A stretch of 36,389 nucleotides of DNA from Suillus spraguei (taxonomy: Eukaryota > Basidiomycota > Agaricomycetes > Boletales > Suillaceae). The first letter of the stretch is position 1. Each line of letters begins with the position of its first letter. The translations under genes and the position numbers were made by a program. Location of the stretch: assembly GCA_016800925.1 (NCBI GenBank), contig JABCPU010000591.1, positions 1 through 36,389 on the forward strand. Direction: 5' to 3'. Shown here one piece after another: positions 23,120-32,802 of the stretch. Below the pieces are notes generated by a model, which saw nothing but the letters and a program-made list of their open reading frames with translations, ran no database searches and was not told the origin of the DNA.

Positions 23120-25449
23120 AACACGATTCAGAATATAACGATAAAACTTGCCGATCACTACGCAAAGATTTACTACGGTCGAGATCCCTGGAAACCGTGT
23201 AAATAAACTGCATGTGATTCATGAGTCAAAAATAGTAACGTACGATGAGCGATTAACATCATCATAGCTCTTCATCATTTTTAACAGTGCAATCGTGACC
23301 TGCTTTCAACATCAATATCAATAAGCCAGAACATCTGGTGGCGAGATGTCACACCGTATGTAAAAAGTGGATGCAACGAGATTCAGAGCTGAATAGTGTT
23401 ACAGGAAACTAGAAGTTAAATCAGCGCTGGTATATATACCAATGTCTTATCTCAACTGCTTCGAATAGATGTGGCAGAAGCTTGATAAATTGGAGTACGT
23501 ACTAATCAATCTTGCTGCTGAAGCCAGCTGGACACATGCAATGCTCGCGCAAGTAATACCTATCAGGTAGCCAGGTTATCCGAGATATCGATTCGGCGTT
23601 CGATGAGTGTCGAGGCGGTAGTATGATCGTGACTCATGGCCGCATACTAGTGGCCAAACATAGACCGAAACGAGGATGAACGCCTGGCAACATTAGAGAA
23701 TTATGTTGGGCGTTGGCTCTTGATTATGACAGTTGCCCTTGCCCAGGGCCCAGGGTTAACGTTCGCGTTCAATTATGAGAAAAACGTTTGATGCATCGCT
23801 TCTTCTAAGTAGCGCCTGGAAGCGCCACTTCAAAAGCCGCTCACTCAGGATCCGCGGCTTGTTCCGAGACTCTCAGACTTTAGCGCATAAAGGCGCTCGC
23901 AGCCTCCATGAAGATAGGCTCTTTCTTTTTCAGTATACCCGTCCGTCAGTGAACTGATGCCTTCCGATCGCACCCTCATATCAAGGGACAGTTGTGAATC
24001 TCCGCACTTCACGCGGAAAACTGTACATGCAAGTTGGAGTCGTAATTCATTTCAAGTGAGGTATAATGAAAAACACAAGTAACTCACATTGCAGGTTGCC
24101 TTGTGAATAAGGAAGCATTACAGATTGGCATGATGATTCTTCTTTGTACGCTCGAGCAATCAAGGGGTGCGTGGTACACTGGTTTCAATGTGGATATAAC
24201 GATGACTGACTATTGCAGCTTAGCATGAGGCTTCGAGTGCACTATATAGGGAATGTGGCGATCGTGATTGTGGCAGGTTTGTTGCAAAATAGAGATAGAA
24301 CTCTTGCCTGAACTGGCCCGGCGCTAGCGTCTGAATTTCAGGGTTAAACCAATCCGAGATGAGACCTGGGCATTGAGCTTGAGGGCCACGATGAAAATTC
24401 ATGAGTTGTGACTTCAGACTACTTGTGATACAGGATGCACTGGAGTAGATATGTGCTGACAATACAATAGCATTTTCCCATTGTCATACGAAGCTCTGGT
24501 TGTTGTACGTATAGTGCGACTATAACACGTTGTACTGGCATCATACGCGATGAAGATATAACACATGACTGGGGAAACCTAAGGACAATTTGATGGTTCT
24601 TTCTGCGGCATAGTGAATTCTCCATTTGCCGATAGCGAGAGTCTCGCCCTGTTTTAGCAAGTCTGACAGAGTGGTTCACAATCACACAAGCACGAAACAG
24701 CATCACACCGATCACTCCCGAACTCCACGTATCGTGCAGTAATTCTATCAACACGTCTCAAAAGGAATGCTTCTTCTTCTTCTAGACGCCCTGCAAGGCG
24801 CAATTGAAGGCGCCTAGTAAGTGCCTCATGGAAGGAGTTGATTGTGTCTGTAGAATGTTATCGATTGCTTTCGGTCCCCGCGGGGGTCCACCTCGAGAAT
24901 TTAACTACTGGATGCCCCGAGATCTGCTTCATCAACAAATCAAGACCTTTGAGTAGTGTGCATCAAAAGTAGATACGCCATTGAAAGATTCCAGCGCAGC
25001 ATTGTCATTTTCCATACACAGGGATTGAAGTTTGAATTGTAACCGAGATCATTCAGATGCCGGATACCGATCATGACGCTATCCAGTTTGACACTGGGCC
25101 AGTGGTGCTGTCCACCACCACAACGTGTCCTATCTTACGAAGCGGTTCCATGCCTGGTGACAGAACGTAGGTCTATGAAATTAAATATAGCTCCACCGGC
25201 TACGCTATGCGGCCTTTCAGAACTCAGGGACCAGGGAACAACTTGAGAAAAAGAAGACTCAATACGATGGATTTTTCAGTCTTTGAATGTGTGCGAGCGA
25301 CTCAGTCCTACATTACCGTGCCGTAGAATCGCATGCCCGGGAAAAACCCACTACCCAAGTGGGAATGATCTGATATATTGCCGAAAATACCGTCTCCGTG
25401 ATGCAGTTTTACTCACGGAGACACAACTATGACTTCTGCCCATCGACGA
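23120..25449. other. Region between the NACHT gene and the WD40 relic
   Basis: About 2.3 kb with only short ORFs. The frames at 23775-23957 (plus) and 24419-24754 (minus) have no family signature, and no splice chain could be built. It probably includes the NACHT promoter and old repeat debris. Confidence 0.4.
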
Positions 25450-25975
25450 AGGCAGCCACCATGAAATTAATTCTAAAACCGGCAACGACTTTGAAGGGTC
25501 ATAGAGAGGACATTCAATCATTGTCCTACTTTCCGGACGGCCAGCGAGTCTTGGGACAAGACCACTCGGCAATGGGAACTGAAGGCGGGTAGAGAGCGTG
25601 GATGTTTGCGAGAAGGAGGTACAGTGGCAGAAGGGACACATATTAGCCTTCGAATTCAATTTGGACTCGAATTCAATGACCTTTTGCCACGATCTACGAA
25701 TTTTGACGTGCTGATGTTGAACTCCCTTTGAAGGGCACACCAAGCTCATTCGTGGTCTAGCACTTTCATTCGATAGTGCTCTCCTTGCCAGTGCTTCACG
25801 ATGATCAAGCTCTGGACTGGGCTTGCCGCTTTCCAACTCCTCGCTGTATCTAAGTTGACATTCATGATACCATTCGCCTTATCCTTTCACCTGATTCACT
25901 CCAACTAGTTTACACGAATGACTACAAGGTCTGCCAATCTGTGATACTACACCCGATATTCTCGCATAGGCCCGT
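25450..25975 (+). pseudogene. WD40-repeat protein pseudogene with internal deletions
   Basis: Starts KPATTLKGHREDIQSLSYFPDGQRVL, the typical opening of mushroom WD40 proteins. It then continues in changing frames: REDVCEKEVQWQKG, FEFNLDSNS, a TIYEF-like stretch followed by a stop, FEGHTKLIRGLALSFDSALLASAS, two near-adjacent stops, and DTIRLILSPDSLQLVYTND. Compared with the family as I remember it, about 150 residues between the first and last repeats are missing. Several frame changes and stops rule out a working protein. It lies 2.3 kb from the 5' end of the NACHT gene, on the opposite strand. Confidence 0.65.
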
Positions 25976-26605
25976 GTATGCTTTCCTGTACACGTCTGCT
26001 CAGTGCTGTTCATGTCCTTGTAATATTCCCCTTAGTACAGATTATCGCACGCAAACAGTCAGCCCTGAGGATTTGCGACGAGTGCGGCAGCGAGCCGTCG
26101 ACGTTCTATTGCAAATTGAGCAGTCTGCCTCAGGATCCACGATGCATCGATGAATCGTGGCGGGGGGACACTGGTGGCATACTATCCCCTACAGTCTATT
26201 CACTATTTCATGAGTCACACTTCTTGGCGTGGAAACGTGATGGTTGGTCGCGCTGACTCGCGCAATGTAATGGTAGATCCCTGTGAAGAAGCGTGACTCA
26301 CGAAATAGTGGACCGTCCTCACGAATAGACCGTAAAGAATAGTAAGTACAATTTTTTAAATGCTGGTGGTTTCCGAAAACAGGCTCAAAGTTTAGTTAGT
26401 AACATACCAGGATCAAAAGCAAACCATCTCTTGCCACATCTTATTAGGAAGTCGAATCCTTGCACTCGCAATGACTCAGATCGCAACTATCTCATCATAT
26501 ATTTTTCGAGGGGGACTGACCAGTGGCTAAGGTTCTCCAACATTTAATTCCCGTAGCGTTCGCTAGTACATATATAATGGGCTGAGTGTGTTATGATTTT
26601 AAATC
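25976..26605. other. Intergenic, protease promoter side
   Basis: No gene recognised. An AT-rich TATA-like string (ACATATATAATGG) lies at about 26569-26581, some 25-35 bp before the protease start codon, so it more likely lies within or near the transcription start. Confidence 0.4.
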
Positions 26606-28061
26606 ATGTTCTTCACTGTATCCTTGTTGACTCTCCTGACTTTATCAATCACAATCACGGGATCGCCCGTTGAAGTTCGCAATGGCCGCATCACCCTCCC
26701 CATGACCAGGAACATAAAATTCTCCAATAGCAGCAACCTTGTGCAACGCGATGAAGCTCGCATGGCGGCCCTCAGGGACTACAGCACGCATAACCAACGT
26801 GCTCCTATTCCTTTGAGACCCGATTATTATGGCTACACCGTATCCGTTGGCGTTGGCATCCCCCCCACAACCTGTAAGTTCGACACTGAGAAAAAATACG
26901 GCTGCTAATGTATTATTGAAGACCACTTGGTTGTCGACACCGGGAGCGCGGTCACATGGATTGGCGCCCGCACTCAGTACGTGGCAACCCGCACCGGCTT
27001 CAGCCTTCGACAGCGTGTGAGGGAAACCTACCATTCTGCCTCCTTCGTCGGTATGACACAACAATATCATAAGTTGAAAATACCTACGATCATCTATAGG
27101 AATTCTATTTACTGATACCGTCTCTCTATCTGATGACATCACCGTCGCCAGGATGCCAATCGGTGTTGCTTATGCTCACCAGGGCATCACGGATGACGGT
27201 GTCCTTGGCATCGGACCTAGAGGCTTGACAATCCGCACCCTGGACGATAATCCGGAAGAAACGTACCCGACTATCACTGAATTACTGCATACCAGAAACA
27301 TCATTTCTAAGCCCCTTGTTGCTATCTTTTTCAAGCCCTCTACGGGTACAGACGACGACGGAGAGCTCAGCTTTGGTGAAGTTGATCCTGCGTACACCGA
27401 TAGCATTGTATACACGTAAGCTACCTCAGCTCCTGTATTAATTCAGACTGATAGTAATTGTTTTATTTCAGTGATGTCACCGCCACCCCCCTGCATCGAA
27501 CAGCTGGGGTATCGATCAGAGTATCACCTACGGCACCACGGACATCTTACTCTCCACCGCTGGTATAATCGATTCTGGCTTCACCTTTATTTCCATTGCC
27601 TCCGGTGTGTGTTTAGAGTCAGCGAATAATAATAGTCTAATCAGTGCTCTATAGATGCCTATCAGAGGTACCAGGCTGCAACCGGCGGTACTTTTGATGC
27701 GGCGGCTAATCTTCTCGCTATTACCCCTGCCAGTACCGTGATCTACAGGAATTGAAATTCCATATTGATGGTGTACGTCAATTCTGTCAGCCTTACACTC
27801 CTTGTTCACCATTTTGCACAGCAAACCTATGGTCTCACCCGTGACGGTCAAATCTGGCCTCGTTCTATCAATTCCGCGATTAATGGTGCCAAAAATGCCA
27901 TATATCTCGTCATTAAAGACATTGGCACACCCACTGGCCAAGGCTTAGACTTTGTTAATGGCTTTGTATTCCTCCAGCGCTTCTACACTGTGTACAATAC
28001 CCGCAACCGCCGCATCGGTTTTGCCAGAACCCCGTTCACTGAAGCCACCACCAACTACTAA
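26606..28061 (+). CDS. Secreted A1 aspartic protease, polyporopepsin-like (two frame breaks)
   Basis: Six exons: 26606-26873, 26922-27050, 27100-27415, 27472-27604, 27655-27772, 27822-28061. The N-terminus is a signal peptide (MFFTVSLLTLLTLSITITGS). Exon 2 carries the first catalytic motif LVVDTGSAVTWIG, and exon 4 the second as IIDSGFTFIS. The C-terminal part (GLDFVNGFVFLQRFYTVY, then NRRIGFARTPF) is typical of basidiomycete polyporopepsins. Exon 4 changes frame at the six-C run 27486-27491: VTATP must be followed by PASNSWGIDQSITYG. Exon 5 changes frame at 27730-27731: ITPA followed by QYRDLQELKFHIDG. One extra C at each place restores a 401-residue frame. Odd residues: Phe replaces the usual Thr/Ser after the second DSG, and the flap reads TYHSASFVG instead of YGSGSFSG. 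Either an active gene with sequence errors or a young pseudogene. Confidence 0.8.
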
Positions 28062-28985
28062 TATGGAATTGCCAAAGTATACATCTTTTTTGATACGTAA
28101 AGTAGCATAGGTTATACGGAGTCTTCTTCACATAGGTTATGGAGGTCTTATTCCTTGGTTGGGTTTCTGTATGATTTCATTATAGCAATACGAGCAATCC
28201 GCTCGCCTGCGGACGGTCTGTGTAGTAATATGCACACACGCATTTCGTATCAAACCCTTCTCCACCGACATATCTCGTGGATCTTGGAGAATGTGGAGGA
28301 AATAAAGAATCTACAGCCTCGTTTATGTCAGATATCTTGTTGATCATGTCGAGGGGATGGCGTGCGCTGGACTTGTGTCCTCGCTGATTTTTTGAGTTGA
28401 TGTGCTTGCTCTGTGCAGGAGAGATGTCTGTGTTCCTGTCGAAAACACCGTCCGTCGTGGCACGTTGATTGCTTTGTCTTTAGATATAATTCAGGTCACA
28501 TGTGATCTGAACATATCTATAAAAACCTTTTTCTCGCCGGTAGTGATGGAAAAGTCCGGTCCGGTCCGGTTCTCTAGGAAATTCAGAGAACTGGACAGTC
28601 CGTTCGGTCCAATAATGATCCGGTTCCGGTTCAGCAAGGGTTCGAACCGAGAACCGAACCAAAAAGAAGATGTTACACACCATGGCCACCAACATACTGG
28701 AAGCACATGCTAACCTCCTCCCAATCTCTCTCCTCCTGCAGAATGTTTGCCACAGGGCAATTGTATGCATAGCCATGCACCCCAACTCCCATCCCCTCTA
28801 CACCCCAATCCGACAAGCAGCAAGACATTATTTCAATCACACTGCTCATCACTCTACTGCCTCACACACCAATACCTCATCAACCCCCAGGAAATAGAGT
28901 CTCTAATCCTGACCATAAACCCCCATCCTCCTCCAACTCCCACAGGATATCGCCTCATCCAAGCCTCAAGCAATAGAAGATCATG
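28062..28985. other. Gene-poor stretch with a CCGGTTC-rich low-complexity block
   Basis: From 28555 to 28665 the sequence is dominated by TCCGG, GGTTCC and GAACC words that fold back on each other (for example GGTTCTCT ... AGAGAAC near 28567-28592). Nothing coding was recognised; the strip begins the repeat-rich right end. Confidence 0.5.
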
Positions 28986-28989
28986 CAAA

Positions 28990-29337
28990 AAACAATGACA
29001 AGTTTCAAGTCTACACTTACAGTTCAGGATACAAAGATAAGATAGGTGCTGCAGCTATACTATTCAGAACAGGCTGTCACCCACGTAAACTATTATTTAA
29101 TCTAGGAACCAAGGAGGAACACACTGTCTATGAAGTGGAAGCAGTGGGTCTAAGACTTGCAACAGAATTCATCACCACAGAAGATGACCTAGTGTTCCCC
29201 ATTTCTGTTTTTGTCCACAACCAGGCAGTAATTCAATCCAGTGAGAACTTCTACTTGAAGCCAGGCACATACCTGATTGACTGCTTCTGCAATAGAATAA
29301 ACTGTCTAGCTGTTAAGGTCATACTCAAAAGGTAATA
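28990..29337 (+). mobile_element. Retroelement RNase H-like fragment, catalytically dead
   Basis: One open frame reads FQVYTYSSGYKDKIGAAAIL, then LGTKEEHTVYEVEAVGLRLA, and then VFVHNQAVIQSSENF. This follows fungal non-LTR retroelement RNase H domains, which usually read VYTDGSG..GxIGAAAVL, EEHTVFEAELVGLxLA, and DNQAAIxA (remembered pattern). The first Asp is replaced by Tyr, the Glu is kept (EVEAVG), and the Asp of DNQ is replaced by His, so catalysis is lost. The frame stops where the LTR-like repeat unit begins (29311), suggesting that a later insertion cut it. No reverse transcriptase was found upstream. Confidence 0.65.
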
Positions 29338-30049
29338 GATCAGAAGGGCTTTGGCCTCAGCTCATACCTGTGCCCCTTTCCTGAGTATTGCCCCTTACTT
29401 CAGAGAGAAGATATGTGTCCAAAGCATCTGAAGATAGATACATGCTGGATCTGGACTGTCATATACCATACTTCTGATCTCAGATCCAATCAGATCCAAT
29501 CAATCCTACTTCCGTCTGGTCCACAGATCCTGTCTGGATCGCCCATCTGAAAGTCCCTCTCTCTCACACTCTAACTCCCTTGTGGACATCTGCATCTACC
29601 TCCTTTTGGCAATCATCCTGTCTCTGGTATTCTGGCTGTGTATATTTCCTTCCTGCTTATTGATCTGTTACCTGTGTCTCATTTCCGACTTGCACTTACT
29701 GATCCGCTGTGCATTAACTAATAGACTTCTGTTATACATCGTACATAGCCCTTGGTCCTGGACTCGTTGATTATCCGTGCTAGTTACTTACAGTATATAA
29801 ACCACTTGTAAATCTCTGTAGAACCTTAGTTTGAATATCATCTTAGATTCTGCTCAATCTATTCCTCTGGACTTGAGTTACTTCCAACTCTGGTCATCTT
29901 CCAAGACTTAGGATTGGTTCCTATAAAGTCTGCATCTCCGACTCTACCTCCGGGTAGTCTACCTCTGTTAGTTTCTAGTTAAGGACTTGTTCCGAAACTA
30001 GTCTTATTCCTCATATCACCTCCACGCTCCGGATAACCTTTGGACATCC
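29311..30049 (-). repeat. LTR-like unit, left copy (inverted relative to the right copy)
   Basis: Two modules. Module A (29311-29412) includes GAAGGGCTTTGGCCTCAG and TGCCCCTTTCCTGAGTA. Module L (29470-30049) read on minus starts GGATGTCCAAAGGTTATC and contains TAAGATGATATTCAAACTAA and CAGAAGTCTATTAG. Both modules recur in reverse orientation at 30938-31605. Module L looks like a solo LTR of a retroelement; no protein domain is attached. Confidence 0.75.
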
Positions 30050-30937
30050 GGCGTAGTGAACAAAGTCACGCTGACCATGAAAGTGCTGTTTTACACAAGT
30101 GTCTCATTACCATTCTAGGTGGATACCCAACAAATCCCTTATAGCGAGCATTACCCCTTTTTGCTTTGCTGGTACCATTTTTGCTCTGTGGATCCTTGCC
30201 CATTACCAAGTCTCACTACCAATGTCCTCCTGTCCATTCCATTTCCGTCTAGATCCATTGGTGTGTAGCATATTCATTTCTGCTGTTACTAAAGCTATGG
30301 CAAGACTTACCTTACCTTTCATGACACCACTTGCTCGCTGCGTGCCTCCTTGCTAAAAATCACGGAGTACATCTTTATTTTGCTACCGTTCTTGCTATGT
30401 ATTCCGGCCGTTCACAGTACATGTTAAAAGGGACTCTTCGCACATTCTGGTACTTTTACTTTTCCCTCTATGGTACACATGATACTTAGGAATTGTCACC
30501 ACTACTGTCTCTAACGGAATAAAGTCTCCCACTCTTTACTGCTTTCCCCACGCTTCACCGCTTGTTTTACCACCAGTTTCCCACGCCTTACCGCAGTTTT
30601 ACCGCATGCACTACCACAGTTTTACTGCTCACACTATCACTACTTGACTGCTATCTTCCCGCACTCTACTGCTACTTTACCACAACTTTCCCATGGAGCG
30701 GAGGTCACCGCTAGCATCTCGCTACCTCCGACAGCATTTTTGCACCACAGGTTGGGCACTATTGAACTATATTAACTTAGCATTCCCTTTAGGGTCAAAC
30801 ACTCTTGCCTTGCAAGTGAAGCAGACTAGATGGAGCGCAAGACTCGCATACTAGCTTAGGCCATGGTTTATCTACAGCCCAGGCTAGATTGTATCTTTAC
30901 ACCGGATCCGTCACACGATCACTTCTGGATCTTTAGA
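30050..30937. other. Spacer between LTR-like units, with TTTACCGC/TTTACCAC low-complexity tract
   Basis: From about 30500 to 30700 the words TTTACCGC, TTTACCAC, TTTTACTGC and CTTTCCCA recur many times with no fixed period. No ORF with signatures was found. This may be the remnant interior of a retroelement. Confidence 0.5.
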
Positions 30938-31605
30938 CATATACCTACCCTCTGAAATAAGGGGCATTACTCAGGAAAGGGGCACAGTGCATGAACTGAG
31001 GCCAAAGCCCTTCGGATCTCTTACCCTTTGAGTACGGTCTTAACATGGATGTCCAAAGGATATCTGGAACATAGTTTATGGAACAAGGTATCAGGCTAGT
31101 TTTGGACAGAGTCCTAACTAGAAATAACGGAGATAGACTACCCTAAGGTAGAACAGGAGATATAGACTATAGGAAGTATTCCTAAGTCTTGGAAGTTGAC
31201 TAGAGTAGGAGGGAACTCAAGTCTGGAGAAACAGAATGAGCAGAACTAAGATGATATTCAAACTAAGGTTCTATGGAGGTTTACATGTAGGTTATATACT
31301 ATAGGTAATGGGATGTTCAATCACCTGGGTCTGAAGGCTATGTGCAAAGTATAATGGAAGTCTATCAGTATGTATGTTAGATTAGTAAGTGCGAGTTGGA
31401 AATGAAACATATGTAACACATCAATAGTCAGGACAGAATGTAAAGATAACCGAAAGGCCGGACACAGGAAAGATATCGAAAGGGGATAGACGCTGAGTTA
31501 ATAGTGGTGTTAGAAGTTGAGATGTTTGGAAGGTTCAGATGGGTGGTCCAGATGGGATCTGTGGACTGGATGGAAGCAGAATTGATTGGATCATGGATCA
31601 GAAGT
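30938..31605 (+). repeat. LTR-like unit, right copy
   Basis: Module A (30938-31044, reverse orientation relative to the left copy) directly abuts module L (31046-31605), which starts GGATGTCCAAAGGATATC. Module L matches the reverse complement of 29470-30049 over its whole length with scattered substitutions, for example TAAGATGATATTCAAACTAA is identical in both. Confidence 0.75.
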
Positions 31606-31987
31606 GTGTGTTACAATTGTACATACCCCTATTCATTTTTCCTCTTGTCTTTACTTTGTATATTATGTAACATGATCCCGACTCATATGCTCAATGCATC
31701 TGTACCATAGTCGTCTTCCTTCTTTGGATACGCACTTACATTCTCACATCTCTCTTGGTCCGTGTGCACATATTGGCTTATTTAAGCACATTGTATTATG
31801 CTTGTGTACTTTACTTTAATCTTACTGGGTTTTACCTAGAATATCCTTCGCTTAGGTCTCCAACCTAAGTCATCTGAATCATCTCTAAGTCTAAGCACTC
31901 CTTAGCCTTAGTCTCTATTCTACTTGTCATCTTAGAGTCGCGACTCTTCGATTGCATCCTTGATCCTACTCAGAATACTTCCTTGTT
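31606..31987. other. Unassigned repeat-flank sequence
   Basis: Pyrimidine-rich sequence with repeated CTAAGTC/CCTTAG words near 31850-31920. No gene was seen; it may be part of another LTR. Confidence 0.4.
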
Positions 31988-32405
31988 AAGTCCCGGGTGC
32001 TGGGGTTCAGGGTTCAGCACTTAAAATATGTGGATTGATATCTTTCACATTGTTATGAGTCCTGAGTCCCAATTCCTGAGTGCCAGGTGCCGGAGTTCAG
32101 GGTTTGGCACTCAACATGTGTGAATAAATATCTTTGTATTGCCTCACATTGTTCTAAGTCCCGGGTACCAAGTCCTGAGTGCGGGGGTCGGGGTTAGGCA
32201 CTTAAAAATATGTGGATCAATATCTTTCACATTGTGATGGGTCCCGAGTCCCTAGTGCCGGGGTTTGGGGTTCGGCACTTAAAATATGTGGATTGATATG
32301 TTTCACATTGTTATGAGTCCCAAGTCCAGTGCCAGGTGCCAGGGGTCGGGGTTCGGCACTCAAAATGTGAAAATCTATATCTTTCTATTGCCTTACATCG
32401 TTCTG
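31988..32405 (+). repeat. Minisatellite of five units with palindromic cores
   Basis: Five imperfect units, with GGCACT/AGCACT anchors at 32016, 32106, 32198, 32274 and 32354 (spacings 90, 92, 76, 80). Each unit holds GTCCCGAGTCC, an AGTGCC...GGCACT inverted pair around GGGGTTCGGG, then AAAATATGTGGATTGATATC and TTCACATTGTTATGA. Inverted copies of the core (AGTGCCGAACCCGAACCCC) occur just after, at about 32420-32438. Confidence 0.8.
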
Positions 32406-32802
32406 AGAGCAGACATTTTTAGTGCCGAACCCGAACCCCAAATCCAATAGTCCACAATTTGGGGGTTCGGCACTCGTGATTCTGCACTCGGGCCTCAGAA
32501 AAATGTGAGACAATAAAAGGAATTTGATCCACACATTTTTGGTAGATATTTTTCTCATCTCGAATCTTGAGTTTCTGGTGTCAGCACTCTGCACCTGGCA
32601 CCTGGCACCTGGCACTTGGCACTAGGTGACTTGACAGATAGGCTTCAAATTCTTTACCTTGTGTGTTGTGTTTCAGGTGGCTGGGTATCTGAATTCACGA
32701 AATATCTAGTTTGAATCTCCAGTGTCCAGTTCCAGATTTCCAGACTTGGCATCCAGCACTGACATTCATTCAAACAATTTATATACATCTATCAACATGC
32801 AA
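32406..32802. other. Foldback core and short (CACCTGG)n array
   Basis: The segment 32420-32476 carries the minisatellite core in both orientations (AGTGCCGAACCC ... GGGTTCGGCACT) around a 30-bp loop, a potential hairpin. At about 32590-32625 there is a short array of CACCTGG/CACTTGG heptamers. This is the 3' flank of the Cys-cluster gene. Confidence 0.6.

Noticed and set aside
24419..24754. Minus-strand ORF of 111 codons
   Set aside because: No domain, no splice partners, and composition like chance reading frames.
28540..28670. Possible tRNA B-box (GGTTCGAACC)
   Set aside because: It sits inside a CCGGTTC low-complexity block and no cloverleaf can be drawn around it.
31988..32405. CRISPR-like array
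   Set aside because: Units are adjacent, 76-92 bp long and diverged along their whole length; there are no unique spacers, and the genome is eukaryotic.
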